Below are positions 47,667 through 60,900 of a stretch of 64,000 nt of DNA, in pieces. Source of the stretch: Aquatica leii (taxonomy: Eukaryota > Arthropoda > Insecta > Coleoptera > Lampyridae). Made by a program: the position numbers and the translations under genes. The notes beneath the pieces were generated by a model that was given only the letters and a program-made list of their open reading frames with translations, was not told where the DNA came from and made no database searches. The stretch covers positions 32,011,507-32,075,506 of the forward strand of contig CM069437.1 of the NCBI GenBank assembly GCA_035610365.1, in the 5' to 3' direction. Position 1 is the first letter of the stretch. Each line of letters starts with the position of its first letter.

Positions 47667-48600
47667 TCAACGTTAATTACCAGTAATGTTTGTGTTTCAT
47701 TGTTTATTAACACATTTTTGTTTCAATGTTTAAAACGCATGGAGCAAACTGTATTACGAGTTTCGATGTCTATCTTTGTATTTATTGATAAATCAAAGTA
47801 TTCATTTTTACATCATTATTAACTTGTATAATTAACAAATAAAACGATAATTTGTCAATATCATACTACTGTATTATATTTTGTTACGTTATCAGTTTAA
47901 TGAAAATTATTGAGAAACTATTTGTAATTTCGTATAATATGTAATAAAAAAAAGATAAACAATTTATTTTACCATTTTGTAAGTAATCTAGAACATATTG
48001 ATAACTAGTATTTTGACTACTTAATTTTCTTCTAATCGTAACTTTTGTATGAAAACTTCGAGTTTCCAAATAGGCATATTTGTAAAAAGTGTTCATGGTA
48101 AAACTAATTGTATTAAATTATACGAAAACCCGTCATATTTGTGTGTAAGCACATAAGTTCTTTCGAAATTAGAAAACAGTAGCCAAGAGCAGAAACTGTT
48201 ACGATAAAACGTTAACATACCTAAATAAGTAAATTAATTAGCAGGGTATATTTTTTGGTTAATTATTACTTATGTCTTTGCTAACGTATTTTGTATAGAT
48301 TGTAATAATGATAAAAAGATCAACAATAGTATAGTTACTTAACGTTTAACTCAATATTTATTATTTAGAACTTTAACCTTTAAGCGATCGGTAATATAGA
48401 TTTCTATAATGCATGTTTCTGTGATCACAGTATGTTTTTAGTTTGGCACTTAAAATCAAAAATTTTAAATTTACCGCTTGTTAATTCTACCTGTTCACTC
48501 AAGGTCACGGCCCATAAGATCCTGAAAGACCAATAGTATAATTCACCGCCAAGCATAAGCTGTTACGTCTAAAAAAGTTTGAGAAACGCTGCTATTTATC
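47667..48600. other. AT-rich non-coding stretch
   Basis: No coding signals. Confidence 0.45.
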
Positions 48601-48609
48601 ATCGGCAAT

Positions 48610-49124
48610 ATGTGGGATTTCATCAGAAATTCGTCAAAATCTTGTAATAGGATTGCCTCCTTCAGCTGCTCAGGGGAGTTTTTATCCGTGTTAGTTACTC
48701 TGTTCAGTCGTAAGCCTTATGACTTGTGGCTTAAGAACTTTCATCAAAGTCATTTTAGTTTTGTCCGAAGTCTTCAAAAGAGAGTCCGGATTAGACAAGA
48801 TAACGACAGTAGAACGAGGAACAGGGGTGACTGTTTTACCCGAAACAATTGTGACGCTCTCTGTTTTAGATCGGGCAGCTTGGGCGTATGAAAAAGGAGT
48901 AGCAGTAAGGAACAGAGGCGATTGTTTTATCCGAAGAAACTGTGACCCTCTCTATTTTAGATCGAGCAACTTGGGAGTACGAAAAAGCAGTAAGATTAGG
49001 GACTTCAACAGGGGTGCTCGAAAGTTTGGCGGTTACAGTTTGCAAGGCTGTTTGTACGGCTTTTAAGGCACTGGCAATGTTAGCAGTTTGCTACCTTACG
49101 CGACGGCAAACTATGGTTTTTTGA
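48610..49124 (+). other. Unrecognised former coding region with an internal duplication
   Basis: Two tandem copies of about 88 bases (about 48,822-48,909 and 48,910-48,997) translate, in shifted frames, to VTLSVLDRAAWAYEKGVAV and VTLSILDRATWEYEKAVRL. The substitutions are mostly conservative, so the repeat was probably duplicated while coding. I do not recognise the protein. It could be a retrotransposon gag remnant. Confidence 0.35.
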
Positions 49125-49129
49125 AATGT

Positions 49130-51855
49130 CGCTTAAAATCTGCTGACTGACTCAATCATTTCTGATTGCTTCGAAAGAGTCATATTACAGGCAAATATTA
49201 GTTTTGTAAGACGCATGACGTCAGTATCAAAGTTCGATGCTGTCAGGTAGGAATTCATCAAGAATGAGGACAACGTCGTCGTCTTCACGGCGGCGCGTAT
49301 ACAACCCAAAACGGTGAAGTTAATACCTGTGCTTCGGTACTCACTTTTAACCTCGTGGAGGTAAGATTATAAAGCTTCGCAGAAAGGATGAACTACTACG
49401 CTATACTAAAAATCAACACTAAATTACTAATTCAATTACGACCGACTTTTATATTCTAGCAACTAGCAATCGATGTTTTGTGGAAGGGTTTCAGATGCCA
49501 CATAGTTTATTTAAGCTTCTGTTTGATGCTTATAATTTAAAGTCAGTCTAAATAGCAATCTAGTAATAGAATATATTTTAATTCAGTCTAAAAACACTTA
49601 TTTCTATTTTTTCATTGTTAAAAATATTTTTATAAAGAAATATATTTAAAATTTAGTTTTTCATTTAAAGTTCACAACTTAGCCTAAGAAAATTAGCATA
49701 ATTTGAATATTTATGTTGTCTTAAATGTTTTAAATTAAATCTGTATATTTTTATAAACTTATTTAATTAATTTTTTTATGTTTATTAATATGGTTTAGTA
49801 GACATTCAGACTCAAATAAATAAAATCATGAAAATATTTAGATCATTACACTGCTTTTAAATAATCGTATTTGTTTACTTCAATTTTATAAAACTGTTTG
49901 TTTTACAAAACGTTGTTTCGGAAAAAGCTTTTCCTGCAATAATACTTAATTTTCACTTTTGACTTAATAAGAAAAGAAACAAAAAAGAAATATATAAGTT
50001 AAACTTTTATTATTCAATTCAATTCAATTATAAACAATTTTTTTAAACGAATTATTTTTTCTGAATCGTTTTTTCTTCTAATTAATTTTATATACTCGCA
50101 TTATAAGATGCATTAACTTTTACGTCTAAATATTTTTTATTTAATTTCACACGAACGTCGTTTACCCTAAAGCTAAACTCTTAAATCCATAAATTGCACT
50201 CATTTAGAGTAACGCATCGTAACACCCAAAATTGTTTAAATTATTTTTTAAAAGCATTTTTAAGTTTTTGTTTTAATCTAAAAAGTGTTTTTTATAAAGC
50301 ACACTTATTGTTAACTTAACAAAGCACAAAATTAAACTGGAGAATGCACAACATGATACTGTTGTTGCACTCGTTTTTATCCCCACTTACTGCACTTTTG
50401 AAAAGATAAAAAACTTAAGCAAAAGATCTGTTTATGTATTTTTTAACAGTTCTTGTGAGACATTTATTTTACAAATAGAAGCAAGGTTTACATTAAAATT
50501 AAAACCAAATATTACATTTTGTGTTTTAAAATTACTATTAAGCCAAAAGTGTAATACTACATCAAAAATTAAAAAAAATGGTATAAATTTTTTTTCGTTT
50601 TTTGTTCTAATGGTCGAAATTTTGTTGAGAAAAAACAATATAAAAAATAGTTTCTTACACTAAAGGTAACTTATGAAACCAACTGTTGTAACTGATTAAT
50701 GATTTAGGCAATTGTGAACTGGGTTACACTCAAAACTTAACGAAACATGTGTCGGTTAAATTTAGATCTCAATAGCTCACTATCATATTTTTACACTAAT
50801 TTCGTTTACATAGTTCTAAATCAGATCGACGAAAACACAGTACAAAATAAAATTTTAAATTCAAATTGTCAGTAGGTGAAACAATAGTTTTGGTCAAAAC
50901 GATTAATATCAGTAAAATGGAACAAAGAAAGCCTTGAACAATACACGTAATTGTAGAAGACCTTAGCCTAGCAAAGAAATCGTAACGATACAACTGCAAA
51001 TAATTCAAAGCGTTACAGAAAATGTAAAATGGAAAATAACAAAACTATTATACAGATTATTTTAGATTTTACCGTTCTAACACAAAAAGTTTGACCTCGG
51101 TTAAAAATCGTGGCGGTTAATTACATATAAAAAACAACAATCAAATGCAATTAGCAAAAATTATTAGCAAAAGTGTTTCCACGTTCTTCACTTTGTTTTT
51201 AATTAATTAATATGGGACCTAACCTTTCAGTTCCTTGTAAGATTATTGTTACAAAACATTTTTATTTTTGGTACCACAGCAGATAATTAAACTACTCTTA
51301 ATTTTGAAGGATTAAGCAAGAGCTTAATCTTATCCATATTCTTAATGCACGTCTACGCTTTTTGCAACAATTTTGGATTTATAAATAACTCTATCCATTA
51401 CATAACTGTTTATATAAAATTTTAAAAATCTTCAGGATGAAACATTACTAAATTTGCAAGAATGTCGAAACAGCTTGATAGTTTATCATACACACTAAAT
51501 CATATCGTGTTCAATATTATTCAAATATTAAATAAACAGTTACCTATATTTTTTAATTTTTAAATATTTTTTTAAATGCGGGTAATTGCTCATGCATTAC
51601 AATCGTAATTTTGTTTGTTAATTACGAGGTAATCGTTTTATAAAACTATAAGTACATATTGAAGAATGACATTTTAAATACTCAACAAGTGGATGCTGTT
51701 TTTGGCACTTATTACATACATTGAATACATAATAATTGTTGACTCGCGCCATGTAAACAATACAATATTTTTGAAGCATCTCTAAATGGTTAGATTGAAG
51801 GTCTCACATTCAGAAATCCCCATTTGTTATGTATTCCCTTTCCACTTTTATTAGT
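49130..51855. other. AT-rich stretch upstream of the pacifastin gene
   Basis: No recognisable gene or transposon coding. The last 100 bases form the predicted promoter of the pacifastin gene. Confidence 0.5.
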
Positions 51856-51860
51856 AGTCA

Positions 51861-51870
51861 TATATATAAA
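51861..51870 (+). promoter_or_regulatory. TATA box of the pacifastin gene
   Basis: TATATATAAA lies 45-54 bases before the start codon at 51,915. That puts a transcription start near 51,890-51,900 and a very short 5' leader. No other promoter element is evident. Confidence 0.5.
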
Positions 51871-51914
51871 AATGACAGTGGGATAGAAGGAACACTCGAC
51901 ACCAAATTTATGAA

Positions 51915-54900
51915 ATGACGATGAGGTCCTTAATCATTCTAAGTGTTTGTGTATTCGTCTCTGCATACGCACGTAAGTAATTTTAAATATTTGGACATTG
52001 ATTTAATGTACAAAAAACGTAAGTTTTTTCCACAAATAATAAGTACAAGACAGTGTTTTATTATTTAACATTAAGTTATCAATTGTGAACTTCTGACCTT
52101 TGTCCACCAAAATTTCTGCTTTATCAGTTATTAACGGATATTACATAAGCGTAAAAAAAATGAAACGAAGTGTTTTTGGCTTTTGGCGCACCAGCGCAAA
52201 CGGATAACATTATTTATTTTTTTTTATAGAAGAATGCGAAGTTGGTAAATACAAATTTGTAAATTGCGGACCTTGTCGGTGCATGAAAGTATACGACGGA
52301 AGAACTCTTTGGGGATGCATTAAATCAGATTGTGTAAAACGTCTTTTCCGAAAGAGAAGTTAATACATGTTTTTCTTCTACCTAAATCTAAAACAACTAA
52401 CCCATTTTCTATCGTTTCTTCCTCTTTTTATCAAATTTTGAAACATTTTCTCTTTAACTTTAGGTGCCGAGCAATGTACTGAAGGACAGACCAAAAATGT
52501 TGAATGTAATAGTTGTAATTGCATTAAGTTGTCTGATGGCACAACCGATTGGGCATGTACAAAAACACCATGTAAAATTGTACGTCGCGACAAAAGAGGT
52601 AAAATTCTCAATACAAATTCTTTTCTCGTTTCTTAACATTTTCTTTTATTTCTTTTATATACAAGTAGTTGAGTCTATTTTATGGTAAACATCCAGTCTT
52701 TTGAGTTACGTTTCATCGATCAATTTTTTCATATTTGTTTCTACGGTTTTTTTTTTCGAGAAGATTTGCTACGATTTCGTTCGTCCAGTTTATATTTCTT
52801 TATTATAGAACAATTTGAATTTAGAAAATAGTTTTTAAAACAAAAAAAATCTAGGTTTTAGTGCTTTGGTGTTTTTGCGAAAAAACGTAACTCCGCCAGA
52901 GTTATACATTTCTGCAAACTTAACTAAAATAAATAAGTAACTGCGCTTAATGTACTTAGTTGATTATAAATGACGCAATAATCTATATACCGGCGTCTAT
53001 TTATAATCCATTAAAAACCCAATTACAGCAAATTTTGTAATTATTGGTTTAAAGAGTTAATGCAAACAATTACATCCGCGAAGCGTCTAAATTTAAATGT
53101 CGTTTAACGGTTTAATTACCAACGTATTTCAATACAACCTGTTAGAAGTTTCTTCATTTTGCCGATAGAAATATATTCATATATTATATATAATAATCTA
53201 ATTTACATCATTTTTGTAGTATTTCTAACTTAACTATTTCCTTTCGATCATTATTTTTACCTCTTCAATAGACGCTGACCAATGCAATGTTGGCGATCAT
53301 AAAATGGAAGACTGCAACCATTGCAATTGCGTTAAAGGAGAAGGAAGGCCAGCAGTTTGGGCTTGCACAGAAATGTTTTGTCCCAAAGTTAAAAGAGGTA
53401 AACTTTAATGTTATGTAAAACGCGTTAACAAAATATATTTTTTTGGTATTTGCTATATATTTACTACTATGGGCAACAATACCTAATCTTTATTTTTTCA
53501 GACACAAAAGATGAGTGCACTGTAGGAGATAGTAAAATGGACGATTGTAATCCTTGTCAATGTGTTAAAGGTGAAGGAAAGCCAGCAGTTTGGGCTTGCA
53601 CAAGAAAATTGTGTCCCAGAGATAAAAGAGGTAAACTTTAATATTTATGTAAAGCTTTTAACAAATCTTATTTCCTTGGTTTTGTAACGTATTTATTGCT
53701 TTACATAATAGTCCTCAGAGTTTAATTTTATAGACAGTAGACATGAGTGCACAGTAAGATATAATAAAGTGGATGACTGCAACACTTCAAGATGAAGGAA
53801 GACCAGCAGTTTGGGCTAGTACAAAAAAATTTGTCTCAAAACTAAAAGAAATAAACTTCTTTTTATTTAAGATACATTGGCATATGCTGTTATTAGTTTA
53901 GATTTTTGTAATATATTTATTACTGTCCGTAATAACGCTCGGTTTTTATTTTCAGCCACTGAAGATGAGTGCTACGTAGGAGATAGTAAAATGGATTATT
54001 GTAACACTTGTCGATGTGTTAAAAGTGGAGAAAAACCAGCAGTTTGGGCTTGCACAAAAAAAGTATGTCCCAAGATTAAAAGAGGTGAGCTTTAATTTTT
54101 CGTAAGCTTTTAACAAAACTTCAATTTGCTTAATTTTGCAATGTATTTATTGCTGTACATAATGGTACTAAGAGATAATTTTTATAGACACTGAAGATCA
54201 GTGCACTGTAGGAGATACTAAAATGGAGGACTGCAACTCCTGCCATTGCGTTAAAGGTGAAGGAAGACCAACAGTTTGGGCATGCACAAAAATATTTTGT
54301 CACAAAACTAAAAGAAGTGAGCTATTTTTTTATATGAGAGAAATTGACAAACACTGTTATTAATTTGTGTTTTTATTTTTAGACACTGAAGATGAGTGCA
54401 CTGTAGGAGACAATAAAATGGATGACTGCAACTCTTGCCGATGCGTTAAAGGTGAAGGAAGACCAGCAGTTTGGGCTTGCACAAAAAAGTTTTGTCCTAA
54501 AGTTAAAAGAGGTAAACTATTTCTTATATCAGATAAATTATCAAACATTTTTATTAATTTGGATGTAATATTATTTATCGCAATGCGTAGTAACACTCAG
54601 TATTGATTTTTAGACGCTAACGATGAGTGTACTGTAGGAGACAATAAAATGGATGATTGTAATAATTGCCAATGCGTTAAAGGAGAAGGAAGACCAGCAG
54701 TTTGGGCTTGCACAAAAAAATTTTGTCTCAAAACTAAAAGAGGTGAGCTGTTTTTTATATAAAATAAATGAACAATTATTGTTATTGGATTACTTTCGCT
54801 TTGTACTAATATTCAGATTTTATTCGTAGACACTGCAGATGAATGTACTGTAGGAGATAACAAAATGGATGACTGTAACAGTTGCCAATGCGTTAAAGGA

Positions 54901-57900
54901 GAAGGAAGACCAGCAGTTTGGGCTTGCACAAAACAATTTTGTCCTAAAGTTAAAAGAGGTAAACTATTTCATACATGATATAAATTACCAAATATTTTCT
55001 TCGTTTGGTTATCAATATAAATTTGTCACAGTGCATAATAACACCCAGCTTTTGTTATAGACACTGAAGATGAGTGCACTGTAGGAGAAAATAAACTAGA
55101 CGATTGTAACACTTGCCAATGCGTTAAAGGAGAAGGAAGACCAGCAGTTTGGGCCTGCACAAAAAAGTTTTGTCCCAAAGTTAAAAGAGGTAAACTATTT
55201 CATGTACGAGATAAATTACCAAATATCTTTATTAGTTTGGTTATTAATATATATTTGTCACAGTGCATAATAACACTCAGCTTTTTTTATAGACACTGAA
55301 GATGAATGCACTGTAGGAGATAATAAACTGGATGACTGTAACACTTGCCAATGCGTTAAAGGAGAAGGAAGACCAGCAGTTTGGGCCTGCACAAAAAAAT
55401 TTTGTCTCAAAAGTAAAAGAGGTGAGCTATTTCTTATATGAAATAAATGAACGATTATTGTTAATGGTTTACTTTCGCTTACACCCAGTTTTTATTCTCA
55501 GACACTGGAGATGAGTGCACTGTAGGAGATAATAAAATGGATGACTGTAACAGTTGCCGATGCGTCAAAGGTGAAGGAAGACCAGCAGTTTGGGCTTGCA
55601 CAAAAAAGTTTTGTCCCAAAGTTAAAAGAGGTAAACTATTTCATATATGAGATAAATTACCAAATATCTTTATTAGTTTGGTTATTAATATATATTTGTC
55701 ACAGTGCATAATAACACTCAGCTTTTTTTATAGACACTGAAGATGAATGCACTGTAGGAGATAATAAACTGGATGACTGTAACACTTGCCAATGCGTTAA
55801 AGGAGAAGGAAGACCAGCAGTTTGGGCTTGCACAAAAAAGTTTTGTCCCAAAGTTAAAAGAGGTAAACTATTTCATGTACGAGATAAATTACCAAATATC
55901 TTTATTAGTTTGGTTATTAATATATATTTGTCACAGTGCATAATAACACTCAGCTTTTTTTATAGACACTGAAGATGAATGCACTGTAGGAGATAATAAA
56001 CTGGATGACTGTAACACTTGCCAATGCGTTAAAGGAGAAGGAAGACCAGCAGTTTGGGCCTGCACAAAAAAATTTTGTCTCAAAAGTAAAAGAGGTGAGC
56101 TATTTTTTATATGAAATAAATGAACGATTATTGTTAATGGTTTACTTTCGCTTACACCCAGTTTTTATTCTCAGACACTGGAGATGAGTGCACTGTAGGA
56201 GATAATAAAATGGATGACTGTAACAGTTGCCGATGCGTCAAAGGTGAAGGAAGACCAGCAGTTTGGGCTTGCACAAAAAAGTTTTGTCCCAAAGTTAAAA
56301 GAGGTAAACTATTTCATATATGAGATAAATTACCAAATATCTTTATTAGTTTGGTTATTAATATATATTTGTCACAGTGCATAATAACACTCAGCTTTTT
56401 TTATAGACACTGAAGATGAATGCACTGTAGGAGATAATAAACTGGATGACTGTAACACTTGCCAATGCGTTAAAGGAGAAGGAAGACCAGCAGTTTGGGC
56501 TTGCACAAAAAAGTTTTGTCCCAAAGTTAAAAGAGGTAAACTATTTCATGTACGAGATAAATTACCAAATATCTTTATTAGTTTGGTTATTAATATATAT
56601 TTGTCACAGTGCATAATAACACTCAGCTTTTTTTATAGACACTGAAGATGAATGCACTGTAGGAGATAATAAACTGGATGACTGTAACACTTGCCAATGC
56701 GTTAAAGGAGAAGGAAGACCAGCAGTTTGGGCCTGCACAAAAAAATTTTGTCTCAAAAGTAAAAGAGGTGAGCTATTTCTTATATGAAATAAATGAACGA
56801 TTATTGTTAATGGTTTACTTTCGCTTACACCCAGTTTTTATTCTCAGACACTGGAGATGAGTGCACTGTAGGAGATAATAAAATGGATGACTGTAACAGT
56901 TGCCGATGCGTCAAAGGTGAAGGAAGACCAGCAGTTTGGGCTTGCACAAAAAAGTTTTGTCCCAAAGTTAAAAGAGGTAAACTATTTCATATATGAGATA
57001 AATTACCAAATATCTTTATTAGTTTGGTTATTAATATATATTTGTCACAGTGCATAATAACACTCAGCTTTTTTTATAGACACTGAAGATGAATGCACTG
57101 TAGGAGATAATAAACTGGATGACTGTAACACTTGCCAATGCGTTAAAGGAGAAGGAAGACCAGCAGTTTGGGCCTGCACAAAAAAATTTTGTCTCAAAAG
57201 TAAAAGAGGTGAGCTATTTCTTATATGAAATAAATGAACGATTATTGTTAATGGTTTACTTTCGCTTACACCCAGTTTTTATTCTCAGACACTGGAGATG
57301 AGTGCACTGTAGGAGATAATAAAATGGATGACTGTAACAGTTGCCGATGCGTCAAAGGTGAAGGAAGACCAGCAGTTTGGGCTTGCACAAAAAAGTTTTG
57401 TCCCAAAGTTAAAAGAGGTAAACTATTTCATATATGAGATAAATTACCAAATATCTTTATTAGTTTGGTTATTAATATATATTTGTCACAGTGCATAATA
57501 ACACTCAGCTTTTTGTATAGACACCGAAGATGAATGCACTGTAGGAGATAATAAACTGGATGACTGTAACACTTGCCAATGCGTTAAAGGAGAAGGAAGG
57601 CCAGCAGTTTGGGCCTGCACAAAAAAATTTTGTCTCAAAAGTAAAAGAGGTGAGCTATTTCTTATATGAAATAAATGAACGATTATTGTTAATGGTTTAC
57701 TTTCGCTTACACCCAGTTTTTATTCTCAGACACTGGAGATGAGTGCACTGTAGGAGATAATAAAATGGATGACTGTAACAGTTGCCGATGCGTCAAAGGT
57801 GAAGGAAGACCAGCAGTTTGGGCTTGCACAAAAAAGTTTTGTCCCAAAGCTAAAAGAGGTAAACTCTCGTTTAAGATAACTAAAGAAGTACTCTTAATAA

Positions 57901-60900
57901 ATAATTTTACAATACATATATGTCTGTATTAGTCGTACTTAGACTTTATTTTTGTAGATGCAGAGGACGAGTGCACAGTAGGTGACCAAAAAATGGATGA
58001 CTGCAACTCGTGTAGATGCGTTAAAGGATCAGTAGGACCTGCCGGTTGGGCTTGCACTGACATGGCTTGTCCAAAACATAAAAGAGGTACACTATACCAA
58101 TAAAATTATGTTGTCATAATAGTTAATTGTTAATAGTACGCATGCCAACATCAACAAATTAATCTTTAAAAATTTTGTGTTTATCAAAAAATTGTACTTT
58201 CGTTCTTAATATAATTTTTATTAAACTAAGCTATAGACGAAAACTATTCCTTGAACGCAATTTAGAGATTTTGAATTTGTTTTTTGTAAAGTGTGTTGGA
58301 AAACTTGAAAGTTGTTGGTCGAAGTTTATTTAATTATAAGCATTCTTTATCAGACCAAAAACAATTTCATTAAGCATTTTTCATTTGTTAAAAAGTATTT
58401 TTTTGTGATTTTCATTTAGTAATCTTCAGTTTTTTGAATTAATTCATAATTTTGAAAAACTTATTTCTGTGGTTCTATGTCACTTTCTTTGTGCAATAAT
58501 TACAAGTGCCTTTACGTACACTCGATTTTTCAAACCTTTCATATTTTTTCATTTCGTTTATTATTATTATTATTATTGATTTAGTTTTGCTTTGTACTAA
58601 AACTCAGATTTTATTTGTAGACACTGGAGATGAATGCACTGTAGGAGATAACAAAATGGATGACTGTAACAGTTGCCAATGCGTCAAAGGTGAAGGAAGA
58701 CCAGCAGTTTGGGCTTGCACAAAAAAGTTTTGTCCCAAAGCTAAAAGAGGTAAACTCTCGTTTAAGATAACTAAAGAAGTACTCTTAATAAATAATTTTA
58801 CAATACATATATGTCTGTATGTAGTCGTACTTAGACTTTATTTTTATAGATGCTGAGAACGAGTGCACAGTAGGTGACCACAAAATGGATGACTGCAACT
58901 CGTGTACATGCTTTAAAGGATCAGTAGGACCTGCCAGTTGGGCTTGCACTAAAATGCCTTGTCCAAAACATAAAAGAGGTACACTATACCAGTAAAATTG
59001 TGTTGTCATAATAGTTAATTGTTTATAGTATGCATGCGAACATCAACAAATTAATCTTTACAAATTTTGTGTTTATGAAAAACTTATACTTTCGTTCTTA
59101 ATATAATTTTTATTCAACTAAGCTATAGACGAAAACTATTCCTTGAACGCAATTTATAGATTTTGAATTTGTTTTTTGTAAATTGTGTTGGAAAACTTGA
59201 AAGTTGTTGGTCGAAGTCTATTTAATTATCAACATTCTTTATCAGACCAAAAACAATTTCATTAAGCATTTTTCATTTGTTAAAAAGTATTTTTTTGTGA
59301 TTTTCATTTAGTAATTTTCAGTTTTTTGAATTAATCCATAATTTTGAAAAACTTATTTCTGTGGTTCTATGTCACTTTCTTTGTGCAATAATTACAAGTG
59401 CCTTTACGTACACTCGATTTCTCATACTTTTAATCTTTTTTCATTTCGTTTATTATTATTATTGATTTAGTTTTGCTTTGTACTAAAACTCAGATTTTAT
59501 TTGTAGACACTGGAGATGAATGCACTGTAGGAGATAACAAAATGGATGACTGTAACAGTTGCCAATGCGTCAAAGGTGAAGGAAGACCAGCAGTTTGGGC
59601 TTGCACAAAAAAGTTTTGTCCCAAAGCTAAAAGAGGTAAACTCTCGTTTAAGATAACTAAAGAAGTACTCTTAATAAATAATTTTACAATACATATATGT
59701 CTGTATGTAGTCGTACTTACACTTTATTTTTGTAGATGCAGAGGACGAGTGCACAGTAGGTGACCAAAAAATGGATGACTGCAACTCGTGTAGATGCGTT
59801 AAAGGATCAGTAGGACCTGCCGGTTGGGCTTGCACTAGAATGGCTTGTCCAAAACATAAAAGAGGTACACTATACCAATAAAATTATGCTGTCATATTAG
59901 TTAATTGTTTATAGTATGCATGCCAACATCAACAAATTAATCTTTAAAAATTTTGTGTTTATGAAAAACTTGTACTTTCGTTCTTAATATAATTTTTATT
60001 AAACTAAGCTATAGACGAAAACTATTCCTTGAACGCAATTTATAGATTTTGAATTTGCTTTTTGGAAATTGTGTTGGAAAACTGGAAAGTTGTTGGTCGA
60101 AGTCTATTTAATTATCAACATTCTTTATCAGACCAAAAACAATTTCATTAAGCATTTTTCATTTGTTAAAAAGTATTTTTTTGTGATTTTCATTTAGAAG
60201 TTTTCAGTTTTTTGAATTAATCCATAATTTTGAAAAACTTATTTCTGTGGTTCTATGTCACTTTCTTTGTGCAATAATTACAAGTGCCTTACGTATACTC
60301 GATTTTTCAAACCTTTCATATTTTTTCATTTTGTATAAACTCATTCTACTTACGACCACAATTTTTTTCTTCTTGTTTTTAATAACATTTTTTAGAAAAA
60401 TTTCTATGTAATTATATAAACAATTTGTTTAATATTCCAGATGCAGAACAGTGCCAAGTAGGAGACTTCAAAAAAATAGAATGCAACAACTGCCATTGTG
60501 TCGAACGCCCTGATGGAAACACAGTTTGGGCTTGCACTCAAATGGGGTGTATAAAAGTAAAAAGAAGTAATTAAACTCAATCATAATACAAAATCTTATT
60601 TTTACATAAATCCTATATATTATAGACGCCGATGAATGTACGGACGGAGATACTAAAGTGATTGATTGCAATAACTGTCATTGCAATAAATTTGGCGATG
60701 GTTCAACCGGATGGGTGTGCACAAAACGATCATGCGGTGTACCAATAAATTTACCAAAATCTAAAAGAGGTATTTTGTGTTAATATACGACAAACATGTT
60801 TTTCAATGTTTTTACAGATACTGAACAATGCACGGTTGGAAACACAAAAACCGAAGACTGCAACACCTGCTACTGCATTGCATTGGAAGATAATAAAACT

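Noticed and set aside
55332-57742. Repeated identical 60-residue forward frames starting MTVTLANALKEKE
   Set aside because: These are the pacifastin exons read in a wrong frame and run on into the intron; the cysteine-rich frame with proper splice sites is the real one.
55293-57858. Regular repeats with unique spacers suggesting a CRISPR-like or satellite array
   Set aside because: Both repeats and spacers are repeated, the repeats are 129-base coding exons with splice sites, and the context is eukaryotic.
58785-59009. Reverse frames across the pacifastin exons (also 54,360-54,596 and 60,468-60,671)
   Set aside because: Antisense to cysteine-rich exons; they cross exon-intron borders and have no domain.
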